64,000 bases of DNA, taken from CAWIVH01 sp963839475. Its GTDB lineage: Bacteria; Acidobacteriota; UBA6911. Below, piece after piece: positions 35,847 through 45,314 of the stretch. How positions within the stretch are numbered: position 1 is the stretch's first letter; each line of letters opens with the position of its first letter. The notes beneath the pieces are model-generated. The model saw only the letters and a program-made list of their open reading frames with translations, searched no databases and had not been told where the DNA came from. The position numbers and the translations under genes were made by a program. The stretch is taken from the NCBI GenBank assembly GCA_963839475.1, contig CAWIVH010000019.1, positions 1 to 64,000 on the forward strand. The letters are read 5' to 3'.

Positions 35847-36566
35847 TCAGCGACTCTTGCGGCGGCGAATGATTTCCTGGAATCGCACCTCCAACCGGGC
35901 CTGGGCTTGGACTAAACCTTCGAGGTTGAAATCCTTCGATTTACAGTAATTGATGAGCTCTCTTTCCACTTCATCCACTTCGACGGCCGCAAGAGCGGTT
36001 TCCGCGGCGATTTCCGCCGGGATGATCACGACACCATGACGATCACCGTGCAGCAGGTCCCCGGGACAAACAACCGTTCCGCCTACCCGGACCGGACCGC
36101 CGCAATCGACGAGGTGAACGTTCGAGTGGGAAACCGATGGAGTGGAAGCAAAGGCAAAGAATCCGATGGCCTCCATCTCGTCCAAATCACGCGCGCTGCC
36201 GTTTGTCACGGTTCCGATGAAACCCAGGCTGCGGTGGATGTTTGAATTAACCTCGCCCCAGAAGGAACCATAGCCCGGAGGATTGTCCAGGTCCTGGATC
36301 ACAGCAATCCTGGGACCGGGAACGGTTTGAGTTGTTTCCCAATATTCCCGGCGTGTGAAAATGCGTTTCCCCTTGGCCGGAAGATCGGCAGAGATGGTCG
36401 CAGTCGAAGCGTAGCCGACCATTCGCCCGAGCCCGGGGAACAGACAGCGGATTTCTGGTCCCAGGAATCCCTCGTTGCGCGGGCGGATGTCAAACATCTC
36501 GATGGCGTTTGAAATTGTCGGCGATGAGATTTTCGACAGGGCTTCCAGTTCTTGAGATGAGAGCAT
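35847..36566 (-). CDS. RraA-like family protein
   Basis: A 239-residue cytoplasmic protein. The start at 36566 has AAAAAGGAGGTTATC before it; an in-frame ATG at 36632 has no site. The fold and motifs match the RraA/HMG-aldolase family: SSPTISNAIEMFDIR near the N-terminus, TNGSARDLDEM (Arg and Asp of the active site in aldolase members), and GDLLHGDRHGVVIIP. Members include 4-hydroxy-4-methyl-2-oxoglutarate aldolases and RNase E inhibitors. The conserved R-x-x-D points to the aldolase/decarboxylase type more than to a pure regulator. It is divergent from wecB with a gap of about 117 bases. Confidence 0.85.
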   Translation of the reverse strand: MLSSQELEALSKISSPTISNAIEMFDIRPRNEGFLGPEIRCLFPGLGRMVGYASTATISADLPAKGKRIFTRREYWETTQTVPGPRIAVIQDLDNPPGYGSFWGEVNSNIHRSLGFIGTVTNGSARDLDEMEAIGFFAFASTPSVSHSNVHLVDCGGPVRVGGTVVCPGDLLHGDRHGVVIIPAEIAAETALAAVEVDEVERELINYCKSKDFNLEGLVQAQARLEVRFQEIIRRRKSR

Positions 36567-36683
36567 TTTTGATAACCTCCTTTTTGCACGTGATGGGCAC
36601 CGTGATGGTATCATTGGGTGCTGTTTTTCCAAATATCAGATCCTTGCCTGACGGCATAAAACCAATCTGTTCGAGGTGAATTT

Positions 36684-37847
36684 TTGACCGACAAGCATCC
36701 TCCTCTTAAGATCGCTGTTATTTTCGGCACCAGGCCCGAGGCCATCAAACTGGCTCCTTTGATCCGGCGCCTGGCGGAAAATCCCGCCCGCTTTAAGCCG
36801 GTCACCATTGTCACGGCGCAACACCGCGAGATGCTCGACCAGGTACTTGAACTGTTTTCCATCCGGCCTGACTTCGATCTGGACATTATTCAGCCGCGCC
36901 AGACCCTGGCGCAAATAACGGCGAATGCCATGACCGGCCTCGATTCCATTCTGAGCCGAACTCGGCCCGATTACGTCGTGGTTCAGGGAGACACTTCTAC
37001 AACTTTCGTAGGTGCGCTCGCGGCTTTTTATCACAAGATCAAAGTGGCGCATGTGGAAGCTGGCCTGAGAACCCGGCAGAAATTTTATCCCTTCCCTGAA
37101 GAGATCAACCGGCACCTCACGACCGTCCTGGCCGACCTCCATTTCCCGCCGACGGAGGAATCCGGGCGCAACCTGCTCTCCGAGGGGATCGACCCAGGAT
37201 CCATCTGGATCACGGGCAACACGGTGATCGATGCTTTGAGGGATGTGCTGAGCTGGGGCAAGACCTGCTCGCACCCGGTTTTGGAGCGGGCGGCGAAAGA
37301 AAACCGGCGCATGGTCATGGTCACATCGCACCGGCGGGAAAACCAGGGCAAACCCCAGGAACAAATCTGCGCCGCGCTGCTCGAGCTGGTGGAACGGTTC
37401 CCTGACCTCCTTGTTGTTTTTCCTGTGCATCTCAGCCCCGCGGTCCGCGATATCGTCATGCCGCGGTTGGAATCCCAGGACCGGGTGGTGCTGCTCGATC
37501 CGATCGATTATTTTGAAACTGTTCACTTCATGAAGGCATCCTATTTGATTCTGACCGACTCGGGAGGAATTCAGGAAGAAGCACCTGCGCTGGGCAAACC
37601 GGTGCTGGTGCTGCGCGACGCGACGGAAAGGCCTGAAGGGGTGCGGGCGGGAACCGTGAAGCTTGTGGGGACGGAAACCGAACAAATCGTTCATGAAGCA
37701 GGGCATCTCCTGGAAAGCAAAGAGGCTTATCGCCAGATGTCGGAATCGGTCAATCCGTACGGCGACGGAAAGGCCTGCGAGCGGATCATGCAGGCTCTCG
37801 AACATGAAGCGGGAAGAGGCACCGGTCCGGAGCCTTTCCATTGTTGA
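36684..37847 (+). CDS. wecB: UDP-N-acetylglucosamine 2-epimerase (non-hydrolysing)
   Basis: A 387-residue cytoplasmic enzyme that interconverts UDP-GlcNAc and UDP-ManNAc. The start is TTG, with GAGGTGAA six bases before it. GT-B fold motifs are complete: IFGTRPEAIKLAPLI at the N-terminus, VQGDTSTTF, HVEAGLRTRQ, FPEEINRHL, MVTSHRRENQG and LTDSGGIQEEAPALGKPVLV near the C-terminus. Length matches E. coli WecB (376). It starts a run of three plus-strand genes with gaps of 7 and about 43 bases. The product is therefore probably fed to the polysaccharide made by the downstream synthase, which suggests ManNAc in that polymer. Confidence 0.95.
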   Translation: MTDKHPPLKIAVIFGTRPEAIKLAPLIRRLAENPARFKPVTIVTAQHREMLDQVLELFSIRPDFDLDIIQPRQTLAQITANAMTGLDSILSRTRPDYVVVQGDTSTTFVGALAAFYHKIKVAHVEAGLRTRQKFYPFPEEINRHLTTVLADLHFPPTEESGRNLLSEGIDPGSIWITGNTVIDALRDVLSWGKTCSHPVLERAAKENRRMVMVTSHRRENQGKPQEQICAALLELVERFPDLLVVFPVHLSPAVRDIVMPRLESQDRVVLLDPIDYFETVHFMKASYLILTDSGGIQEEAPALGKPVLVLRDATERPEGVRAGTVKLVGTETEQIVHEAGHLLESKEAYRQMSESVNPYGDGKACERIMQALEHEAGRGTGPEPFHC

Positions 37848-37854
37848 GGTACGT

Positions 37855-40800
37855 ATGCCGCAGATATCCTCGCTGAAACCGAAACGCATGCTTTGGGTTT
37901 CCATCGTCCTGATTGTGGCGTCAGCTCGTTGGAATATCAGGGCCGCCAATCCGGCGCCGCCTCCGCCCGAAGTCCTGATCATCCACGACAGCAAGCCCGG
38001 ACCCATGCCTCCGGGTGAAGTCAACGGATATAACATCCAGGATCTGCTCGGACATTTCGGCCTGAAAGGAGTGGTTATCCCGCTGCGCGAATACAAGGCG
38101 GGCGAGGTTAATCATCATCGGTTTGCATTTGTACTGGGAGTGGACGACCGCAATTTCAACTACCCCCAGCATTTTCTGCAGGATATCCGAAATACGCAGG
38201 TCCCGGTGTTCTGGATCGAAGGGCATCTGCAGGAGCTGATGGCTGACGAAAAGTTTGCCGCGAAGGCCGGCTTCAAGCTCAGTCGGCCCAACAAGGTCGA
38301 CGGTTTTGCCACCGTACGGTACAAAGAGGGGGTTCTCCCAATCACCGAATCGACCTTATTTCCGATCGAAGTGCTCAACAGTACACGGGTTCAAATCATC
38401 GCAACCGCCGAGAAACCGAATGGGAACTCCCTGCCCTATCTCGTGCGGTCGGAAAACCTGTGGTACATGGCCGACTCGCCGTTCGCGTATACCATGGAGG
38501 GGGATCGCTACCTTGCCTTTTGTGATGTTCTGCATGACTTCTTCCGGATACCGCACCAGCAGGAAAAGAAAGCCCTCCTGAGAATTGAAGATGTGTCCGT
38601 GGAGGAGGACACCGACCATCTGCGCGCGATGGCGGATTATCTGTATGAGCGCAAAATCCCCTTCCAGGTGGCACTGGTGCCGATCTACAAAAATCCGGCC
38701 GAAAAAGAGGAGATCTACCTATCCGACCGGCCGGAATTCGTGAGAACCATACGCTATATGGTATCGCGAGGCGGCAGCATCGTGATGCACGGGGTGACCC
38801 ATCAATACCGTGGGAAATCCGGAGACGATTACGAATTCTGGGACGATGTCGCCGATAAACCGGTGCAAGGGGATTCGCCGGCCATGGTGGAACAGAAGAT
38901 CCGGATGGGTCTCGAGGAGTGCTTTAAAAACGGGATCTATCCTCTGACCTGGGAAACACCGCACTATATGGGCTCAATGGCCGACTACCAGGCAATCCAA
39001 CGCTTCTTCAGCTCGGCCTATGAACGCGTCGGATCCATCAACCGCATGGAATCGGGGCATTTGTTTCCGTATCCAAGCGTGGACCGATTCAACCGCTTTA
39101 TCATCCCCGAATGCCTCGGGTACATCCCCCTGGAGGATCCGAATCCCGATCCGATGCTGAAGAGTTGCGAACGGCTTCAGGTCGTGCGGGATGGCATCGC
39201 ATCTTTCTTTTTCCACCCCTTCATGCCCGACGAGGTTCTCCATAAGTTGCTGGATGGAATTCAGGGACTGGGTTACCACTTTGTCTCAATCAGAGACTAT
39301 GACATCAAAGTGCAAATGGACGAACGGTTGATCCAGACCTTTTCCGACCGGGTAAACCTGCCGCTATCGGGACACTACCTTCACCGTTTTCTCTTGAGCA
39401 ATACCGGCAAAATAACTGCAGAATCCTATTCCGACAAACCGCTCAAACTGGTATTCAAAGACCCCGGACTTGTCCCCGAAGATTCCATTCTTGTTATGGA
39501 GGGCGTGCCTGAAATCCTGGCTTTTAAGGAACCGCCGCCGCCGACCCTTTGGGAAGAGTTCAAAGACTGGACCCGGAAGAAATTCGCAACCAGGAAGCCG
39601 GAGGGTCAATTTCAGGGGCAGCCGCAGGCAATAATCCTGTGGGACGACTCTTTCATAAAAGGAGATTGGAATAACCAGCAAAGCTATTATTCCACCCTGA
39701 CAGCTTACGGTTTTAGAGTATCGAAGCAAAACCTCAAGGATTTCTCCCGGCCTTCCATGGATCCCGAGGTCATCCTTGTCGTCCCCCGCGCCGCTGCCTT
39801 GAAGCTGAAGCCGGGCCAGACATCTGCGGTTACCGGCTTTGTGCGTGAAGGGGGGAGGCTGGTGGTGGACGGGGCAAGTCCGCTCAGCGAGGCGTTGGGC
39901 ATCCTGCCTGAAAAGCGGATCCTGAAAATCCGCAATGTCGAGGAGATGCTCTACTCGAACCAGGAATACAAAACCTCCGAGCATAAATGGAATCCGCCTG
40001 CGGAGGTGACCCGTTTCAACGTAAGGGAGAAGCTGCTGGTCTATGCGATCGATAGTACCAGCGAAATGCCGATGGCATTTGTTTCCAGGCTGGGACGGGG
40101 GACATACCTCTATCTCGCCGCCAGGCTCGATCCGAACACTCCGCTCGGATTCACTCGATATCCTTATTTCGTCAATTACGTTCTCGAAGGATTCGGCGTC
40201 AAGCTTCCGGCTCAGCGAGCTCAGATCGAGCTGTATTACGATCCGGGAATGTCCAAACGGGGTGGAGCCGACATCGACCGCCGGGCCGAGAGCTGGCGTC
40301 GGATGGGTGTTCGCGCTGTATATGTGGGTGCCTTCACCTTTACGTCCAACTGGTCCTTCAACTACGAACACATGATCGACGTCTGCCACAAAAACGGGAT
40401 CCTGGTGTATGCCTGGTTTGAGCTTCCGCATGTAAGTGTGAAGTTCTGGGATGACCACCCCGAGTGGCGGGCCAAGACTGCCACAGGAAAGGACGGACTA
40501 ATCGGGTGGCGGCACCACATGGACCTTGATATTCCGGAGTGCCGGGAGGCGGCGTTCAGCTTCGCGGAAGATCTGTTGAAGAGATATCCGTGGGATGGAG
40601 TGAACATTGCCGAGCTTAACTTTGACACAGAGGGCGGTCCGGATCAGCCTGATCAGTATATTCCCATGGGATCATCGACCCGCACTGCATTCAAGGCACT
40701 GGCTGGCTTCGATCCCGAACTGCTCTTCAAACCGAATTCCGAGCATTATTGGAAACAAAATCCGTCCGCAATGATGAAATTCGATGAATTCCGGGTTCAG

Positions 40801-41856
40801 CGAGTGGTCGAATGGCACCGCGCGATTTTGGATCGCCTGCTTCCCCTGGCACGCGAGAGAGATATGGAAATCATCGTTACCATGCTCGACAGCCTGAACG
40901 CCAAAGAACTCACCCGGAACCTGGGGATCGATTCCAGGCGCCTCGTCGCCCTGATGGATGAATACCCGTTCACCCTTCAGGTGGAAGACCCTGCGCGATT
41001 CTGGGCGGATAGTCCGGAAAGGTATAAAAAGTTCGGCCAGACCTACCTGAAATTGGTCAAGGATCCGAAGCGGCTCATGTTCGACATCAACGTGGTGCCC
41101 GACAGAGATATAGAAAACACTCAGGTGCCCACACCTACTCTCGCCGGAATCGAGTTGGTCCAGACGCTCCACGCAGCGCTGGCTCCGACCGGTCGGGCCG
41201 CCATTTACAGTGAAGGGACTTTGACCACGGAAGATCTGCAAATGCTGTCCAAGGTGTTGGCCAACAATGCTCGCGTTGAACTCAAGGCCGGCGGATGGGT
41301 TACGGATTCTGACCGATCTATCCTGCTCGACGCGCCGGGTCTCTGGCAGAATTTCAGGGTCGACGACAAACTCTGGCCCGGATGGGGCGACAATGAGGTC
41401 TTCATCCCGGGCGGCAGGCATTTTATTACCGCCGCGGAGAAAAAGTTCAGCTTTTTCGACACCTCGGCGCTGGATCTTCGGCTGCTTCGATTCACCGGAA
41501 ATTTGGACACCCTGGAACCGACCGAACGCGGCATCAGCTTTTCCTATGGCTCCCAAATGAGAGCCATGGCTCTTTTCAACCGCCGCCCGTTCGAAATTCA
41601 TATTGATGGCCAGGCCGTTTCCGATGCCCCCGTGCCTTATTCCGGTCACTGGAGCATTCGGCTCCCCCGGGGGCGGCATAAGATAGAAGTGATCGCCGAC
41701 AGCACCGCGACGGTAATCCTGGATACCGCCAGCTTGTATGGCTCGACCCTCATTGTGATTTTCGGGTCTGTGGCGTGCGGGTTGATGCTTTTGATATACA
41801 TGGCCATTTTGGTCCGTCGTGCCGTCGCGCGAGCGGTCCATGGCAAGGCTCATTGA
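37855..41856 (+). CDS. PgaB-like deacetylase plus TIM-barrel glycosidase-like protein
   Basis: A 1333-residue exported protein starting seven bases after wecB with GAGG upstream; longer in-frame starts overlap wecB and lack a site. The signal peptide ends near IRAAN. Residues 200-480 are a DUF2334 polysaccharide deacetylase-like domain: LLRIEDVSVEEDTDHLR, then SIVMHGVTHQYRG (the His pair that binds metal). A linker with a Pro-rich stretch follows. Residues 805-1110 form a TIM-barrel, glycosidase-like domain (MGVRAVYVGAFTF, YAWFELPH, WDGVNIAELNFD, with acidic residues in the last). A jelly-roll-like tail and one C-terminal helix (LIVIFGSVACGLMLLIYMA) anchor it. The order resembles PgaB, but the protein is twice as long. 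Confidence 0.8.
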   Translation: MPQISSLKPKRMLWVSIVLIVASARWNIRAANPAPPPPEVLIIHDSKPGPMPPGEVNGYNIQDLLGHFGLKGVVIPLREYKAGEVNHHRFAFVLGVDDRNFNYPQHFLQDIRNTQVPVFWIEGHLQELMADEKFAAKAGFKLSRPNKVDGFATVRYKEGVLPITESTLFPIEVLNSTRVQIIATAEKPNGNSLPYLVRSENLWYMADSPFAYTMEGDRYLAFCDVLHDFFRIPHQQEKKALLRIEDVSVEEDTDHLRAMADYLYERKIPFQVALVPIYKNPAEKEEIYLSDRPEFVRTIRYMVSRGGSIVMHGVTHQYRGKSGDDYEFWDDVADKPVQGDSPAMVEQKIRMGLEECFKNGIYPLTWETPHYMGSMADYQAIQRFFSSAYERVGSINRMESGHLFPYPSVDRFNRFIIPECLGYIPLEDPNPDPMLKSCERLQVVRDGIASFFFHPFMPDEVLHKLLDGIQGLGYHFVSIRDYDIKVQMDERLIQTFSDRVNLPLSGHYLHRFLLSNTGKITAESYSDKPLKLVFKDPGLVPEDSILVMEGVPEILAFKEPPPPTLWEEFKDWTRKKFATRKPEGQFQGQPQAIILWDDSFIKGDWNNQQSYYSTLTAYGFRVSKQNLKDFSRPSMDPEVILVVPRAAALKLKPGQTSAVTGFVREGGRLVVDGASPLSEALGILPEKRILKIRNVEEMLYSNQEYKTSEHKWNPPAEVTRFNVREKLLVYAIDSTSEMPMAFVSRLGRGTYLYLAARLDPNTPLGFTRYPYFVNYVLEGFGVKLPAQRAQIELYYDPGMSKRGGADIDRRAESWRRMGVRAVYVGAFTFTSNWSFNYEHMIDVCHKNGILVYAWFELPHVSVKFWDDHPEWRAKTATGKDGLIGWRHHMDLDIPECREAAFSFAEDLLKRYPWDGVNIAELNFDTEGGPDQPDQYIPMGSSTRTAFKALAGFDPELLFKPNSEHYWKQNPSAMMKFDEFRVQRVVEWHRAILDRLLPLARERDMEIIVTMLDSLNAKELTRNLGIDSRRLVALMDEYPFTLQVEDPARFWADSPERYKKFGQTYLKLVKDPKRLMFDINVVPDRDIENTQVPTPTLAGIELVQTLHAALAPTGRAAIYSEGTLTTEDLQMLSKVLANNARVELKAGGWVTDSDRSILLDAPGLWQNFRVDDKLWPGWGDNEVFIPGGRHFITAAEKKFSFFDTSALDLRLLRFTGNLDTLEPTERGISFSYGSQMRAMALFNRRPFEIHIDGQAVSDAPVPYSGHWSIRLPRGRHKIEVIADSTATVILDTASLYGSTLIVIFGSVACGLMLLIYMAILVRRAVARAVHGKAH

Positions 41857-41899
41857 GCCGGCTTGTCCTCAAATCCATTTTCTGTTTTCAAGGCGTCGA

Positions 41900-43165
41900 A
41901 TGTTCAATCATCTGATCGTCGACTATTTTTTCGTTTTCAGCGTAATCGTCATCTGGTTCATGCTCGGCTATCAGTTCATTCTCTTCCTGCTTGGATACCT
42001 GTACGGTTTTCACGCTGAAAGGAAACGCCGGAGCCTTGAAACGGAGAGTCCGGATTTGCCGGCGGTCTCTCTCATGATCCCGGCACACAATGAAGGAATA
42101 GTGATCGAGGGCACGCTCGAGGCGCTCCTCAAACTCCATTACCCTGCCGACAAACTTGAAATCCTGGTCATTAACGACGGCAGTACGGACGACACTGCTG
42201 AAAAGGTCGAAGCTATCGCCCGGCGGGATGCCCGCGTCCGACTGTACAACGTACCCAAAGAGTTCGCAGCCCGGGGCAAATCGGCGGCGTTGAACCGCTG
42301 CCTGCCGGAATGCCGCTTCGATGTCGTGGGGATATTTGACGCGGACAACGTTCCGGAGCCTGATTCCGTTCTCCACCTGGCCCGACAGCTCCAGGCGGAT
42401 GAAAATCTCGGCGCGGTGATCGGCAAATTCCGGTGCATCAATAAGAAGAAAAACCTGCTGACGCGCTTCATCAACCTGGAATCGCTGGCATTCCAGTGGA
42501 TTGTGCAATCGGGCCGCTGGAAGCTCCTGCGGATGTCCACCTTGCCAGGCACCAATTACCTGATACGAAAATCATTGCTCGTGGATCTGGGCGGTTGGGA
42601 TGAGCAGGCGCTGACTGAAGATGCCGAAATGTCGATCCGGATTTACCAGGCCGGATACCTGATCAAATTCATCCCCTACGCCGTTACCTGGGAACAGGAA
42701 CCGGAAACGCTCCGGGTTTGGTTCAAGCAGCGGGTGCGCTGGGCACGGGGCAACAACTACGTCCTGGAAAAATACTTTGCGCAAGTATTCAAGATAAAGC
42801 CGCGCGTTGTAGGCATCGAGCTTTTCTATTCCATGGCGGTGTACTACATTTTTTTCACAGCCATCCTGCTTTCCGACCTTCTATTCGCGGCCTCGATCAC
42901 AGGGCTGATCCGCATTCCGGTGCCGGGGCCTTATAGTGAGGTATGGATTTTCGCTTTCCTCCTCTTTATCCTGGAGCTGGTAATCGCGCTTTCGCGCGAA
43001 AAAGAGGATTCCCCGCTCAACATTCTTCTGATCGCAATCTCTTATTTCACCTACTGCCAAATGTGGATCCCGGTGGTGCTCAAAGGCGCCTACGATGATT
43101 TTGTGGTAAAGCGCGAACACGTGTGGGATAAGACTCAACGGTTCCACACGACTCCAACACCCTAG
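41900..43165 (+). CDS. Processive family 2 glycosyltransferase (PgaC/BcsA-like)
   Basis: A 421-residue integral membrane synthase. The start at 41900 (AAGGCGTCG upstream) opens straight into a membrane helix; starts at 41840 and 41819 overlap the preceding gene and are less likely. The GT-A core has all processive motifs: LMIPAHNEGIV, NDGSTDD, FDADNVPE, TLPGTNYLIRK, LTEDAEMSIR and QRVRWARGNN. Membrane segments lie at the N-terminus and in the last third (about five). A relative would link nucleotide sugars into a polymer and pass it to the periplasm. It follows the PgaB-like gene and uses UDP-sugars from the wecB step, so the three form an exopolysaccharide locus. No export porin (PgaA) lies nearby. 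Confidence 0.9.
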   Translation: MFNHLIVDYFFVFSVIVIWFMLGYQFILFLLGYLYGFHAERKRRSLETESPDLPAVSLMIPAHNEGIVIEGTLEALLKLHYPADKLEILVINDGSTDDTAEKVEAIARRDARVRLYNVPKEFAARGKSAALNRCLPECRFDVVGIFDADNVPEPDSVLHLARQLQADENLGAVIGKFRCINKKKNLLTRFINLESLAFQWIVQSGRWKLLRMSTLPGTNYLIRKSLLVDLGGWDEQALTEDAEMSIRIYQAGYLIKFIPYAVTWEQEPETLRVWFKQRVRWARGNNYVLEKYFAQVFKIKPRVVGIELFYSMAVYYIFFTAILLSDLLFAASITGLIRIPVPGPYSEVWIFAFLLFILELVIALSREKEDSPLNILLIAISYFTYCQMWIPVVLKGAYDDFVVKREHVWDKTQRFHTTPTP

Positions 43166-43296
43166 AGTTCAAAATCCGTAATAGGGCAGCATCTCTCCCG
43201 GACGCGGAGTCTTCTTTGGCGTGCTGGGTCCCTCGCGGACGCCTGTGCCCCAACAGGAATGTTGCCGCGATCATGGAAGGAGGCGCCCGGCCGCTT

Positions 43297-45255
43297 TTAC
43301 GACTGGAGTTCGGCCAGTTCGGTTTGTAACTTTTCCCAGCGTTCCATCAACTCGGCCAGCTCATGCTGCAGACGTTCGTGCTCGTCCATCGTGGAGCGGA
43401 AAAGGGTGTAGTCTTTGTACAGGTCCTCAGAAGCCAGCATCTGCCCCAGCACGGCGATGCGCGTTTCGTGCACCTGGATTTCAGACTCGACCACGCTGAT
43501 TTTGTCGGCGACTGCCTGGATCCGGTAGGGATTTACTTTTTTCTTCCGGACCCGGCCCGCGTCGGTATCCGTCGTGTCCCCAACCGCGCCCGGCTGGAGG
43601 GCATTTTCCGACTTTGAGGCGCTATCCTGAACCATGGCGGAAGATTCCACCTCCGCCTGCTTACGAGCCAGGTAGTCCTCGTAGTTGCCGAGATAGACGG
43701 TTACGGTGCCGTTGCCCACTTCGAGCACCTTGGTGGCAAGGCCATCCAGGAAGTATCGGTCGTGGCTGACAAAAACTACGGTTCCGCCATATTCCTGCAA
43801 TGACTCCATCAACACATCCTTGGAACGGATGTCCAGGTGGTTGGTAGGTTCATCAAGGAGCAGGCAATTGGCCGGGGAAAGCAGCAATTTGCAGAGAACA
43901 AGCCGGCTGCGCTCGCCTCCGCTCAGAACCGAAACCCGCTTCTCCACCGAATCGCCGGAGAATAGGAAGCACCCCAACAGGGTACGGAGGTTGGGCACGA
44001 TATAACTGGGTGCGACGGAATAGACCTCGTCCCACACGGTTTTTTCCGAAGCCAGCAGGTCATCCTGATCCTGCGAAAAATAAGAAACCAGAACGTTATG
44101 TCCTTCTTTCCTCTCACCTGAAAGCAGCGGCAGTTTTCCGGCGAGAATTTTCATCATGGTCGACTTGCCGGCGCCATTGGGGCCGACCAGAGCAATTCTT
44201 TCCCCTTTTTCAAGGAGCAGATGAACATCCTTGAAAACCGGTTTTTCCCCGTAGCCGGCCGTGACCCCATTCAGTTCGATTACGTTCCGCCCCGACCTGG
44301 GCCCTTCCGGAAAACGAAAGTGTATAGGTTTCGACTCGGGGGGAATCTCCACCAGCGTCATGCGCTCCAGGTCCTTGAGCCGGCTCTGAACCTGCGCCGC
44401 TTTAGTTGCCTTGTAGCGGAACTTATCGGCGAAAGCCTTGATTCGCGCAATTTCCTTCTGCTGGGCTTCATATTCTGCAACCAGCTGAGCCATCCGCTCC
44501 TCTCGCTGCTTCACGAATTCACCGTAATTGCCTCTGTAGAAGTGAACCGAGCGGTTGCGGATCTCCAGGACCCGGTCGATGGTAGCATCCAGGAAAAAAC
44601 GGTCATGCGAAACCAGCACCAGGGCATGGGGATATTCCTGCAGATACGATTCGAGCCAGTTTCGCGCTTCGAGATCCAGGTGGTTCGTCGGCTCGTCCAG
44701 GAGGAGGAGGCTGGGCTGCTGAAGCAGCAATTTGGCGAGGGCAATGCGCATCTGCCATCCGCCGCTGAATTCTTCACAGCGCCTGCTCCAGTCGCTCTGA
44801 ACAAATCCCAGGCCGTGGAGCACAGACCCGACCCTGGCCTCGATGCTGTATCCGCCCAGAAGCCGGAACTGCTGGCTTATAGAAGAATAGCGTTCGAGGT
44901 TTTTTTCGTACTCCGGACCCGAATGCTGCATATCCGCCAGTTCATGCTCCAACCGCCGGCACTCCCTCTCCAGGTCCTGGAGCGAAACAAAAACCGAACT
45001 CGCCTCCTCGTAGAGGGTGCGGCCTTCGGCGAAAAGGCCGTCTTGTGGGAGGTAGCCGAATGTAAGATCACGGGCGCCGATGACTTCGCCCTCATCCGTC
45101 GCCACGGAACCGGATAAAATCCTCATCAGCGTGGATTTGCCCGTCCCGTTATCGCCCACCAGGCCGATACGGTCGCGTTCGTTGATTTGAAACTCGAGGG
45201 AGCGAAACAGCCAGTCACCCCGAAATCCTTTGCCCAAGCCCTTGATTTGCAGCAT
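43297..45255 (-). CDS. ABC-F family ATPase
   Basis: A 652-residue cytoplasmic protein with two ABC domains and no membrane part. The start at 45255 has TTGAGGAAAGA before it; an earlier in-frame ATG at 45363 would run into queC on the other strand. First domain: GDNGTGKST (Walker A), FSGGWQMRIALA (signature), LLLLDEPTNHLD (Walker B). The P-site linker follows (roughly residues 240-310). Second domain: GPNGAGKST, LSGGERSRLVL and LLLDEPTNHLD. A coiled-coil tail ends the protein, as in Uup/EttA relatives. ABC-F proteins act on ribosomes in stalling rescue or antibiotic protection. It is divergent from queC with a 59-base gap. Confidence 0.93.
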   Translation of the reverse strand: MLQIKGLGKGFRGDWLFRSLEFQINERDRIGLVGDNGTGKSTLMRILSGSVATDEGEVIGARDLTFGYLPQDGLFAEGRTLYEEASSVFVSLQDLERECRRLEHELADMQHSGPEYEKNLERYSSISQQFRLLGGYSIEARVGSVLHGLGFVQSDWSRRCEEFSGGWQMRIALAKLLLQQPSLLLLDEPTNHLDLEARNWLESYLQEYPHALVLVSHDRFFLDATIDRVLEIRNRSVHFYRGNYGEFVKQREERMAQLVAEYEAQQKEIARIKAFADKFRYKATKAAQVQSRLKDLERMTLVEIPPESKPIHFRFPEGPRSGRNVIELNGVTAGYGEKPVFKDVHLLLEKGERIALVGPNGAGKSTMMKILAGKLPLLSGERKEGHNVLVSYFSQDQDDLLASEKTVWDEVYSVAPSYIVPNLRTLLGCFLFSGDSVEKRVSVLSGGERSRLVLCKLLLSPANCLLLDEPTNHLDIRSKDVLMESLQEYGGTVVFVSHDRYFLDGLATKVLEVGNGTVTVYLGNYEDYLARKQAEVESSAMVQDSASKSENALQPGAVGDTTDTDAGRVRKKKVNPYRIQAVADKISVVESEIQVHETRIAVLGQMLASEDLYKDYTLFRSTMDEHERLQHELAELMERWEKLQTELAELQS

Positions 45256-45314
45256 TCTTTCCTCAAGAATCAGTAATTCTAGCAAATGGCGGCAAATGAG
45301 ACACAGGGAATGAG

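Noticed and set aside
36636..38096. 486-codon open frame antisense to wecB
   Set aside because: WecB is complete on the plus strand with all motifs; the antisense translation is rich in His/Arg/Gln and looks random.
39364..41853. Two long antisense frames within the PgaB-like gene
   Set aside because: They mirror a real gene and show no conserved blocks or ribosome binding sites.
44221..45117. 298-codon open frame antisense to ABC-F
   Set aside because: ABC-F has both ATP sites on the minus strand; the plus-strand frame has no motif.
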